A stretch of 64,000 nucleotides of DNA, from the NCBI GenBank assembly GCA_025210235.1, contig JAOASG010000011.1:1-64000 (forward strand), in the 5' to 3' direction. The stretch is from Vallitalea sp. GTDB lineage: Bacteria > Bacillota > Clostridia > Lachnospirales > Vallitaleaceae. The notes below the pieces were generated by a model that was given only the letters and a program-made list of their open reading frames with translations, did no database searches and was not told the origin of the DNA. The position numbers were made by a program, and so were the translations under genes. Shown piece by piece: positions 19,045 through 27,442 of the stretch; the stretch's first letter is position 1; every line of letters begins with the position of its first letter.

Positions 19045-19259
19045 TTTTTAGTTACAATTATTTCCCACACACCATTTAAAACTTCTTCACAAACAAAACT
19101 ACAAGAGGATTTATGAAAATATTCTTTAAGAGATTCAACTACGCAACTATGATCTGTAATTAACATGAAAGACTCTCCAGAATTTGTTTTTTGTAATTCA
19201 TTTTTAGCTTTTAACAGTGGAATTGGGCAATAGTCTCCGAAACAATCTAATCTATTCAT
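19041..19259 (-). CDS. Second TusA-like sulfur carrier protein
   Basis: A 72-aa TusA-fold protein with C11-P-I-P and the second cysteine C39 in DHSC, a paralog of the protein at 16751-16978. The start is ATG 19259 with AAGGAG before it; an upstream in-frame start is less likely. It faces the LysR gene tail to tail with a 4-bp overlap and has its own promoter region, so the two TusA paralogs can be expressed separately. Confidence 0.87.
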   Translation of the reverse strand: MNRLDCFGDYCPIPLLKAKNELQKTNSGESFMLITDHSCVVESLKEYFHKSSCSFVCEEVLNGVWEIIVTKN

Positions 19260-19447
19260 TAAAATACTCCTTTGCAAGTAATAAAGTAACGAAAAAACTC
19301 GTAATTAGTGTAGCTGGTTTTGTTAATATTATAACATATGAATAAAAAAACAAAAATATGTTGTTACCATATGCTAAAAAGTTACATTACAATAAATGTA
19401 AACTGTTAATCTAGTCACACAAGTATCTAGTAATTGAGGTGATACAA

Positions 19448-20584
19448 TTGAATATACCTTTTAATAAACCTTACTTCTCAAGTAATTCAATAAAATATAT
19501 AGAGCAAGTTATATATAGTGGTAAGACAGGAGGAGATGGGAAATTTACTAATAAATGCAAAAAACTACTAGAAAGAACATTAATAGCAAAAAATGTAATT
19601 ATGACTACTTCTTGCACACATGCGCTAGAGTTAGCTATTCAATTAATTAATTTACAAGATATGGATGAGGTTATCATGCCCTCATATACCTTTCCATCAA
19701 CAGCTAATAGTGTGCTTTTAAATGGTGGTAAAGTTGTATTTACAGAAATTAATAAAGATGATTTATGTATTAATGCTAATAAAATCGAAGAAAAAATAAC
19801 TAATAAAACAAAAGCTATTGTTGTGGTGCATTATGGAGGAAATGCATGTGATATGGACAAAATAATGAATGTAGCTAATAAATATAATCTTTATGTTATT
19901 GAAGATGTAGCACAGGGATTTTTAAGTACTTATAAAGAGCGGCAACTTGGGACAATTGGACATTTTGGTTGTTTGAGTTTTCATGAAACAAAAAATGTAT
20001 CTGCCGGTGAAGGTGGCGCAATTATTATAAATAGTAATAATGAAGAGTTAGTTAAAAGAGCTAAGTATATAAGACAAAAAGGAACAAATAGAATTGATTT
20101 TGAACTAGGAAATGTTGATTATTATCAATGGGTAGATGTAGGTTCTAGTTACTGCCCATCAGAAATACTGATGGCTTATCTATATTCACAGTTAGAAAAT
20201 ATAGAAGATATCCATATACAAAGACGGAAAATATTTAATAACTACGTTAGAATATTTAGAGATATAAATTCTGATAAAATTACTTTTTATTCTAAAGGAA
20301 ATAAATTTGGAGATTTTAATGCTCATATTTTTTATATAATTTTTAAAGACCAAATTTATTCAAAAGCTTTTATCGAGAGATTAAAAAATAAAGGCATTGC
20401 TGTATACACACATCTTATTCCATTACATCTTAGTGAGATGGGGTTATCTATAGGATATAATAAAAGTGATTTTCCATATGAACAATTTTTATATAAAAGA
20501 TTAATAAGGTTACCAATATATTATGATATTACTGATGAGGAGTTAGATAAAATAGAGGAAGCAATTAGAGAAACTATTCACTAA
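19448..20584 (+). CDS. WecE/RffA-like sugar nucleotide aminotransferase (DegT family)
   Basis: A 378-aa PLP-dependent aminotransferase of the DegT/DnrJ/EryC1/StrS family. It closely follows the E. coli WecE pattern: GKTGGDGKFT, TSCTHALELA, VIMPSYTFPSTAN, VVHYGGNACDMD, EDVAQGFLS and SFHETKN with the PLP lysine. WecE makes dTDP-4-amino-4,6-dideoxygalactose from the 4-keto sugar. TTG 19448 is the likely start, 8 nt after GAGG; the in-frame GTG at 19439 overlaps the ribosome site. No sugar-nucleotide dehydratase lies nearby, so the keto-sugar must come from elsewhere. Confidence 0.88.
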   Translation: MNIPFNKPYFSSNSIKYIEQVIYSGKTGGDGKFTNKCKKLLERTLIAKNVIMTTSCTHALELAIQLINLQDMDEVIMPSYTFPSTANSVLLNGGKVVFTEINKDDLCINANKIEEKITNKTKAIVVVHYGGNACDMDKIMNVANKYNLYVIEDVAQGFLSTYKERQLGTIGHFGCLSFHETKNVSAGEGGAIIINSNNEELVKRAKYIRQKGTNRIDFELGNVDYYQWVDVGSSYCPSEILMAYLYSQLENIEDIHIQRRKIFNNYVRIFRDINSDKITFYSKGNKFGDFNAHIFYIIFKDQIYSKAFIERLKNKGIAVYTHLIPLHLSEMGLSIGYNKSDFPYEQFLYKRLIRLPIYYDITDEELDKIEEAIRETIH

Positions 20585-20591
20585 AGTTTCC

Positions 20592-20701
20592 GCGGAGATG
20601 GTATAGGGTAATATTCCGTCAGCAGATTAAACGTCCATGTTTAAACAGCTGAACTCGCCGTCCGTGGCTCGCTGCTCCATATTACCCTATACCATCTCCG
20701 C
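20592..20701. repeat. Long palindromic element with two internal hairpins (copy 2)
   Basis: A perfect 23-bp inverted repeat (20592-20614 with 20679-20701; core GGAGATGGTATAGGG) encloses 64 nt of GC-richer sequence. Hairpin A is CAGC (20620-20623), 4 nt, TAAAC, hexaloop GTCCAT (20633-20638), GTTTA, 4 nt, GCTG (20648-20651). Hairpin B is GCC, loop GTCCGT (20660-20665), GGC. Hairpin A has the same layout as in 1-123 with different stem bases. It has no T run and its base composition contrasts with the flanks. Confidence 0.85.
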
Positions 20702-20784
20702 TAGGCTAATGATTGCAAATTATGAATGAGTAATTCATAGTTTCACATACCTAAAATCTTCATGAATGTTGAAAGGATATATAT

Positions 20785-21519
20785 ATGATCTCAATTATTA
20801 TACCTGTTTATAATAGTGAAAAAAGCATAAAGGAATTATGTAAGAGAATCATCAAGACTATGGAAAGCCATGAGCTTAAATACGAAATTATCTTGGTGGA
20901 TGATTATAGTAATGATAATAGTTATAGAATAATGGAAGAGTTATATAATGAAAATAAAAATATAGTATGTATAAAGCTAATAAAGAATTATGGACAACAA
21001 AATGCTCTATTGTGTGGACTACGACATGGAAAAGGGGATTACTATGTAACCATAGATGATGATCTACAAAATATACCAGAAGATATAATTAAGTTATTAG
21101 ATAAAATAAAACAAGGTTATGACGTTGTTTATGGTGTTTGCTATAATAAAAATTACAATAGTTATAGAAACTTAGGTACAAAATTAAAAGAATATATATT
21201 TACTATATTTTTAGGTAAACCTAATAATATTAAACTTACTTCCTTTCGTGTTATGAATAAACATATTGTAAAAAAAGTTAATAAAGAAACTGTATCTCAT
21301 ATTTACTTATCTGCTACTATTTTAAAACATACAAAAAATATAGGAAATATCAATATTTCATATTATAGTAGGATGTATGGGAAATCTAATTATGATTTTA
21401 AGAAGTTATATAAGTTGTTCTTAGGTATTCTAAGATATTATACAAATATTCCTATTGTAAGTTATTATAAAAAAAATATTCCTCAGTATAGAATTGAAAA
21501 AGTATTAAGAAAGGAATAA
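20785..21519 (+). CDS. Family 2 glycosyltransferase (DPM1/GtrB-like catalytic domain)
   Basis: A 244-aa GT-A fold enzyme starting with ISIIIPVYNSEKSI. The nucleotide-sugar site is EIILVDDYSNDNS and the metal motif is TIDDDLQNIPED. The family resembles dolichol/undecaprenyl-phosphate sugar transferases (GtrB, ArnC, DPM1), but the protein ends shortly after the catalytic domain and lacks their C-terminal membrane helices. It is followed 8 bp later by an ATP-grasp gene. With the WecE-like gene upstream it may transfer an unusual sugar to a lipid or surface glycan. Confidence 0.88.
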   Translation: MISIIIPVYNSEKSIKELCKRIIKTMESHELKYEIILVDDYSNDNSYRIMEELYNENKNIVCIKLIKNYGQQNALLCGLRHGKGDYYVTIDDDLQNIPEDIIKLLDKIKQGYDVVYGVCYNKNYNSYRNLGTKLKEYIFTIFLGKPNNIKLTSFRVMNKHIVKKVNKETVSHIYLSATILKHTKNIGNINISYYSRMYGKSNYDFKKLYKLFLGILRYYTNIPIVSYYKKNIPQYRIEKVLRKE

Positions 21520-21527
21520 ATTGTAAT

Positions 21528-22763
21528 ATGAAATTAATGATTCTTGGTGCTTCAGGTGCACAACTAAATGCAATAAAAAGAGCAAAAGCAATGGGTTATA
21601 AAGTCTTAGTAACGGATTATTATACCAATTCTCCAGGAAAATTAATAGCGGATGAATGTGGAATGGCAAGTACATTTAGCTATAAGGAAACTATGGAAAT
21701 TGCAAAGGATAAAATAATTAATGGTATAATGACGACGGGAACTGATCAACCAGTTTATGTAGTAAATAGGATTGCTAAAGATTTAAAATTACCTCATTTT
21801 CTATCTGTTGATACTGCTTATGAAGTGACTAATAAAAGAGCAATGAAACAAAAATTTAAACAACACCATATTCCAACGCCAGATTTTAAATTAATAAAAA
21901 AAGATTTTATAGACGAAGAATTAAAAGATTTGAAATTTCCTGTAGTAGTAAAGCCTCTCGATTCTCAAGGGCAAAGAGGTATATTTAAATTAAATTCAGT
22001 TAACCAAATAAGAGATCATTTTGATGATGTGATTAAGTATTCAAGAGAAGATACTATATTAGTGGAGACATATTATGAAAATGACGAAATTACTATTAGT
22101 GGCTGGGTAAAGGAAGGACAAGCAAAAATACTTACAATAACAGATAGAATAACGTTTAATAATGAAAAATACATTGGAATTTGTACATCGCATGAGTTTC
22201 CTTCAAGGCACTATGAAAAGTATAAAGATGAATTTGTTTTTTTAACAAATAAAATAGTAGAGGTATTTGGAATTAAAGAAGGGCCTATTTATTTTCAATT
22301 TTTTATAGGAAAAGAAGGTATAAAGGTTAATGAGATTGCATGTAGAATTGGTGGAGCTTATGAAGATGAATTTGTTCCATTAATTACAGGAGTTGATATA
22401 CTTAAAATGGTTATTGAGAGGTCTATGGGAAAAGAAATTGATTATAAAGCTTTAAATGAATATGATATCTCTAGTAATCATCACTTTCTATCAGTGCAAC
22501 TATTTTTCGCAAACCCTGGTAGGATAAAATATATAACACCTAAAGAGCAGATTATAGATCTTGATGGTGTTTATAATATGAACTACAATTATAAAAAAGA
22601 ACAATACATTGAACCTATCCAAAATGCATCAGTACGTGCAGGTTACGTTATAATAAAAGGAACAAGTAAGAAAGAAGTAAAGAAGAAAGTTAGTAACTTA
22701 TATGCAAAGATGTTAATGATGGATAATAGTGGGAAAAATATGATTATAAATAAAGATAGGTAA
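21528..22763 (+). CDS. ATP-grasp carboxylate-amine ligase family protein
   Basis: A 411-aa ATP-grasp enzyme. A pre-ATP-grasp Rossmann-like domain (LMILGASGAQLNAIKRAKAMG) comes first. The ATP-grasp core follows with RAMKQKF, FPVVVKPLDSQGQRGI (ATP-binding lysine) and the metal-binding KVNEIACRIGGAYEDEF. It resembles ligases that join a carboxylate and an amine, such as PurK/PurT and capsule-decorating enzymes. Its place after a sugar aminotransferase and a glycosyltransferase suggests acylation or amidation of a sugar or amino-sugar. The stop codon TAA (22761-22763) lies inside the left end of a dispersed repeat. Confidence 0.85.
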   Translation: MKLMILGASGAQLNAIKRAKAMGYKVLVTDYYTNSPGKLIADECGMASTFSYKETMEIAKDKIINGIMTTGTDQPVYVVNRIAKDLKLPHFLSVDTAYEVTNKRAMKQKFKQHHIPTPDFKLIKKDFIDEELKDLKFPVVVKPLDSQGQRGIFKLNSVNQIRDHFDDVIKYSREDTILVETYYENDEITISGWVKEGQAKILTITDRITFNNEKYIGICTSHEFPSRHYEKYKDEFVFLTNKIVEVFGIKEGPIYFQFFIGKEGIKVNEIACRIGGAYEDEFVPLITGVDILKMVIERSMGKEIDYKALNEYDISSNHHFLSVQLFFANPGRIKYITPKEQIIDLDGVYNMNYNYKKEQYIEPIQNASVRAGYVIIKGTSKKEVKKKVSNLYAKMLMMDNSGKNMIINKDR

Positions 22764-22842
22764 TTGCAAAACTAAGGATTTTGACAAGCCGGAACCCAAC
22801 ATATTGTATTAAAGAATCAACTAAATGTAGTTTTGCAATTAC
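22760..22842. repeat. Dispersed palindromic repeat (GTAATTGC family), best copy
   Basis: An 83-bp element with perfect 15-bp terminal inverted repeats: GTAATTGCAAAACTA at 22760-22774 and TAGTTTTGCAATTAC at 22828-22842. The interior contains CATATTGTATTAAAGAATC, shared with copies at 37993 and 61927. It provides the stop codon of the ATP-grasp gene. Confidence 0.9.
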
Positions 22843-22876
22843 TTAAATAAATAAAAAAATTGAAAGGTGATATAGA

Positions 22877-23809
22877 ATGAAAAGTAAGTGCTTATTAATA
22901 ATTTTAATGATAATGGTATTAACATCATCTTGTGGTAAAAAGACTGATAATACAGTTAAGATTGCTCAACAATACGGGCTTGCCTATGCGCCTATTCAAT
23001 TAATGAAAGAAAAAGGTTTCTTAGAAGATTTATTACCTAATAAAAAAATTGAATGGGTAAAACTAGCTAATACAGCAGCTATTAGAGAAGCAGTTCTTGC
23101 AGATAATCTAGATGTGGGGTTTATGGGAATACCTCCTTTTTTAATTGCATTTGACAATGGAATGAAATGGAAAATGATGTCAGGTCTTTCTAGATGTCCA
23201 TTAGGTCTTATTACATATGATGATAATATTAAATCACTTAAGGATTTTACAATAAAAGATAAAATAGCTTTACCTCAACCTGGAAGCATACAACATATTT
23301 TATTAGCAATGGCATGTGAAAAAGTATTTGGAAAAGCAGATGCTCTAGATAATCAATTAGTTTCAATGAAACATCCTGACGGATTTCAGGCATTGATGTC
23401 TAAGCAAGATATTAAAGCACATTTTACATCACCACCTTATATATTTGAAGAATTAGCTAATAAAGATTATCATATGGTTATAAGTGGAGAAGAAGCTATG
23501 GGTAGTGAATTTACATTCATTGTAGGTGCCTGTACAGAGAATTTTTATAATAATAACAAAGAGGAATATGTTGCGCTAAAGGATGCTATTAATAAAGCTA
23601 TTGATTTTATAAACAATAATAAAGAAGAAAGTATTGATATATTATCTAAAGTATATCAAATGGATAAAGATAAATTAGAAAGTTACCTTTATTATGAGGG
23701 AATGAATTATTCTACAGATATTCTAGGAGTAGAGAAGTTTACTAAATTTATGTTAGATAATAACTATCTTAAAAAAACGTATGATAATAATGAACTAATG
23801 TGGGAGTAG
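22877..23809 (+). CDS. ABC transporter substrate-binding lipoprotein (NMT1/SsuA-like)
   Basis: A 310-aa lipoprotein with a signal peptide and lipobox LTSSC, so the mature N-terminus is about C19. The rest is a periplasmic-binding type 2 fold of the NMT1/SsuA group (IAQQYGLAYAPIQLMKEKG, VGFMGIPPFLIAFDNG, PGSIQHILLAMA). Family members bind sulfonates, nitrate, or thiamine precursors; the ligand cannot be fixed here. The stop codon directly abuts the permease start, so they are co-translated. No ATPase gene is adjacent. Confidence 0.88.
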   Translation: MKSKCLLIILMIMVLTSSCGKKTDNTVKIAQQYGLAYAPIQLMKEKGFLEDLLPNKKIEWVKLANTAAIREAVLADNLDVGFMGIPPFLIAFDNGMKWKMMSGLSRCPLGLITYDDNIKSLKDFTIKDKIALPQPGSIQHILLAMACEKVFGKADALDNQLVSMKHPDGFQALMSKQDIKAHFTSPPYIFEELANKDYHMVISGEEAMGSEFTFIVGACTENFYNNNKEEYVALKDAINKAIDFINNNKEESIDILSKVYQMDKDKLESYLYYEGMNYSTDILGVEKFTKFMLDNNYLKKTYDNNELMWE

Positions 23810-24562
23810 ATGAAAATGAAAAGAAAATATATACATAGACTTCTATGGATAGCTTTTTTTATTGTTTTATGGGAAGGAGTCTATTATTTCAACTTATATG
23901 ATAGACAAATTTTCCCATCTATTCAACAGATAGTAATATCATTGAAAAATAGCTTGATTAAAGGAGATTTAATTATACAGGTAGGGTTTTCGTTTCTTAT
24001 TATTTTTAAAGGTTTAATAATAAGTATCTTTTTAGCTTTTATTTTTAGTTTTTTAGATTATTTTTTTATACAATTTAATCATTTATTAGATACTGTAATT
24101 GGAATACTTCATCCGCTTCCTGGAGTTGCATTATTACCTTTAGTAATTCTTTGGTTTGGTATAGGAGAAGACGCAATTCTAGTTATAATTATACACTCAG
24201 TATTATGGCCAATGACAATTAACATGAAAACAGGGTTTAAATCCGTAGATAAAGAATATATAGAAGTAGCAAAAAATCTTGGAATGAATATGTTTCAAAT
24301 ATTTTATTATGTACTAATACCCCTAAGTTTAAGGCATATAGTATCAGGCCTAGAAATAGGATGGTCAAGATCATGGAGAGCACTAATTAGCTCGGAAATG
24401 ATTTTTGGCGCCATTGGACCTTTTGGGGGACTTGGATGGTATATTTTTGAAAAACGTGTTTATATGGATACCCCAGGTATGTATGCAGGGTTAGTTGTTA
24501 TTATTATAATTGGAATGGTCATGGAAGATTTTGTTTTTAGAAGAATTAAGAAGTTAAGTTAA
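23810..24562 (+). CDS. ABC transporter permease (SsuC/TauC-like)
   Basis: A 250-aa permease with about six membrane helices. The cytoplasmic EAA loop is clear: EVAKNLGMNMFQIFYYVLIPLSLRHIVSGLEIG. It belongs to the BPD_transp_1 group of sulfonate, taurine and nitrate importers. The next gene is on the opposite strand and overlaps its 3' end by 17 bp, so an ATPase must be encoded elsewhere and shared. Confidence 0.9.
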   Translation: MKMKRKYIHRLLWIAFFIVLWEGVYYFNLYDRQIFPSIQQIVISLKNSLIKGDLIIQVGFSFLIIFKGLIISIFLAFIFSFLDYFFIQFNHLLDTVIGILHPLPGVALLPLVILWFGIGEDAILVIIIHSVLWPMTINMKTGFKSVDKEYIEVAKNLGMNMFQIFYYVLIPLSLRHIVSGLEIGWSRSWRALISSEMIFGAIGPFGGLGWYIFEKRVYMDTPGMYAGLVVIIIIGMVMEDFVFRRIKKLS

Positions 24563-26150
24563 CTTTATAAATCTTAATAGACCAATTATAATCAAACATA
24601 TATCGTGGAATTCTAACGCCATATAATGAATTTGTAAATTCATAAATAAATGTACAATTCTCCCTAATAAAATTATTCATATCTTCATAGTAAGTATCTT
24701 CTCCATATAGAATATTCCAAATAGGATTTCTGTGGATATAGTCTAATTCTTCAGTATAAATAATATATTCAATTTTATTTAATAATATATAATCACTAAA
24801 AGATAGATTGTTTTCTTTTAAGTAACTTAAATTTCTATAATCCAATAAACTTCCATTTTGAAAATGAAATTCCATATTAAGATTGCCAATTGTTTTTGCA
24901 GAAGGTTCAATTACTGATAATTCCTTTAAATACTTTTCATAGCTATAATTAGTATATGGCTTAATTTCTTTAAATGAGAAGTATGAAGTAATAAAAATCA
25001 GGAATATTATTAGTAGGTATGCAAAGCGTTTATAATATAGATTTATTTTGTTTATAAGTAAAAAAATTAATAAATAAAAAAAAGGAAAAATAAAAATAAT
25101 ATTTGTTTGATTATATCTTCCAATAATAATAAATCCTAAGTTAATTCCAACTATACATATTAATAAATTTAATAACATATATTGTGAAAAGGAAATATTA
25201 TTTTTATATTTGTTGTAAGAAATAAAGTTTATAAATAGATATAAAATAGATATAATGAAAAATATTCCAAAGAATATAAGAAATATTTTTATTGATGGGA
25301 TATAATAAGTACCACTAATCCCATAATATAGTTTTTTATAATATTCTGGAAGATTTACTATTTTATCTAACAAGGAAGATGTCACACCTAATGATTTTCC
25401 ATAAGTAGTATAATGATTAATAAAATTAGAGTCTCCTATATAACTTAATAAAACAAATAATAAGCCCATTATGCCGGTTGTAGTAATAAGTATAATTAAG
25501 TTATTTAGTTTTTTCTGTTTTCTTAATATATCAGCTACATAAAGAAGACCAATCACAATAGCTATTATAAAACTATTAGGATGTATTCCAATAGATATCC
25601 CAATTAGAATCCCTAATATTATATGAGGTTTGAAACATAAATTTTTTGATTTGATAATATTATTGTTCATAGACAAATAATAAGAAAAACATAACATAAA
25701 GAAAAATACTATAATAATCTCTTGCCTTGCAAAGTGTGAAGCATAAATAAATTGTATATTAAGGCTAAATAAAATAGTTACTAGTAGTCCATAAGTATAA
25801 TTTTTCAAAATAATTATACTTATTCTGTAAAAAAGAATTAAAGTCAATATACTAAAAATTAAAGATATAATTCTAACAGAAAAAATATTATATCCAAATA
25901 TAAGGATAAAAGGCATTTGAATAAGATGAAATATAACTTTTATGCTATGAGGATACCTTGGGTATAGATTAAAAAATGCTTCTGTACAAAAAATAGATTT
26001 TGTCTCGAGCATGTTTCTTGTTAAGCCACTAAGCCAAGGTTCATCAGAATGAATAAAGGGAAAAATTTCTAAGTAATTTAAGTTAATTATAAAGTATAAT
26101 AATAAATATAAAGCAATAAGATAATAACTACTTTTTTTACTAATATTCAT
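24546..26150 (-). CDS. PMT/GT39-family membrane glycosyltransferase
   Basis: A 534-aa polytopic membrane protein with about 11-13 hydrophobic segments. The first extracytoplasmic loop has HSDEPWLSGLTRNM, matching the acidic catalytic motif of ArnT/PMT-type GT-C enzymes that use lipid-phosphate sugars. A soluble C-terminal domain of about 100 residues follows. The start is ATG 26150 after AGGTGG; the upstream in-frame extension lacks a ribosome site. It converges with the ABC permease. With the GT2 and WecE-like genes it could complete a lipid-linked sugar transfer route, which is inference. Confidence 0.83.
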   Translation of the reverse strand: MNISKKSSYYLIALYLLLYFIINLNYLEIFPFIHSDEPWLSGLTRNMLETKSIFCTEAFFNLYPRYPHSIKVIFHLIQMPFILIFGYNIFSVRIISLIFSILTLILFYRISIIILKNYTYGLLVTILFSLNIQFIYASHFARQEIIIVFFFMLCFSYYLSMNNNIIKSKNLCFKPHIILGILIGISIGIHPNSFIIAIVIGLLYVADILRKQKKLNNLIILITTTGIMGLLFVLLSYIGDSNFINHYTTYGKSLGVTSSLLDKIVNLPEYYKKLYYGISGTYYIPSIKIFLIFFGIFFIISILYLFINFISYNKYKNNISFSQYMLLNLLICIVGINLGFIIIGRYNQTNIIFIFPFFYLLIFLLINKINLYYKRFAYLLIIFLIFITSYFSFKEIKPYTNYSYEKYLKELSVIEPSAKTIGNLNMEFHFQNGSLLDYRNLSYLKENNLSFSDYILLNKIEYIIYTEELDYIHRNPIWNILYGEDTYYEDMNNFIRENCTFIYEFTNSLYGVRIPRYMFDYNWSIKIYKVNLTS

Positions 26151-26457
26151 ACTTATTCCACCTAACTTTATATAGTAAATATATATATATAATATCATAA
26201 AATAGGCTAACAATTTTATTATATCATACTAATAGTATATACATAAAAAGTAACTATATTAAACTATTAAATGCTATATCAGTAATACTTATAACCATAC
26301 TAAAATTAGATAGTGTATAATTAGATTTATAAGAATAATTGTTGTATTTAATAATTTCCTAATTTGTAGAATATTTAACAAATTCTACATGTGTATTAAA
26401 TTTATGAACATTAGTTTGTAAGTACTAAATTGGTAAGAATTAATAGGAGGAGTAGAC

Positions 26458-27369
26458 ATGAAGTTCAAAACGAAACATGTAAGAGGTATATTTGTTCCTC
26501 TACTGATTATGTTTGTTTTGCTTATTACATCTTGTAACAATACTAGTTATAAGGGTAGTAATAATGTTGTAGAACCAAGTGAAGTGGTTAAGACAATGAA
26601 TAATAGTAATGTTATTATTCTTGACGCTCGTTCCCAAGAAGATTATGCAAAAGGTCATTTAAAAGGAGCAATTTGTCTTAATCCAGGAGAACTCACTATA
26701 ACAGAACCTGTTAAAGGAATGTTAGCTCCAAAAGAGCAAGTAGAAAAGGTTTTAAGTGCAAAAGGTATTTCTAATGATAGCACTATATATATCTATGATA
26801 ATAATGGTGGGGTATATTCTAGCCGTTTATGGTGGGTATTAAAAGTTTATGGGCATGATAAAGTACAGGTTATTAATAACGGTCAGAAAGGATTAGAAAA
26901 TGCTAATCTTACTATGTCTCTAGAGGTTCCAGAATTATCACCTACTAATTATATTGCAAAAGAAGCAAATAGTAGTATGATAGCTACAAAAAACGATATT
27001 AAAGTTATAGTAGAAAATAAAGATAGCAAAGAGAAAATAATAGATGTAAGAAGTACAGCAGAATATGATGAAGGTGCTATTCCAAAAGCTACTTTATACT
27101 CACATACAAAGAATTTGTATAATGATGGAACATTTAAGTCAGCTAGAGATATATACTTAAACTACAAAGATTTAGGACTTAATAAAGAAGATATAATTAT
27201 TCTTTATTGTAAGTCATCATTCCGCGCTACTCAAACCGCTTTATTACTCAATGAAGCAGGGTTTGAAAATGTAAAAGTTTATGATGGAGCATGGTTAGAA
27301 TGGTCTGCTGGTGATATGCCAACACAAAAACAGGAAAATAAACCACTAAGCTCTCAAGATGGTTCATAA
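26458..27369 (+). CDS. Secreted two-domain rhodanese (thiosulfate sulfurtransferase) lipoprotein
   Basis: A 303-aa lipoprotein (signal peptide, lipobox LITSC) with two rhodanese domains. The N-terminal domain (about 40-160) has DARSQEDYAKGH and at the active-site loop DNNGG (114-118) in place of cysteine, so it is structural. The C-terminal domain (about 175-290) has the catalytic C251 in the loop CKSSFRAT. This matches the TST pattern of one inactive and one active domain. It should transfer sulfane sulfur outside the membrane. A similar lipoprotein follows 73 bp later. Confidence 0.92.
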   Translation: MKFKTKHVRGIFVPLLIMFVLLITSCNNTSYKGSNNVVEPSEVVKTMNNSNVIILDARSQEDYAKGHLKGAICLNPGELTITEPVKGMLAPKEQVEKVLSAKGISNDSTIYIYDNNGGVYSSRLWWVLKVYGHDKVQVINNGQKGLENANLTMSLEVPELSPTNYIAKEANSSMIATKNDIKVIVENKDSKEKIIDVRSTAEYDEGAIPKATLYSHTKNLYNDGTFKSARDIYLNYKDLGLNKEDIIILYCKSSFRATQTALLLNEAGFENVKVYDGAWLEWSAGDMPTQKQENKPLSSQDGS

Positions 27370-27442
27370 ATTATATCTCGTTAACTAATTGTTAAATTAA
27401 TAACAATTAACTATTATAATTATTTAATGGAGGGAACATATA

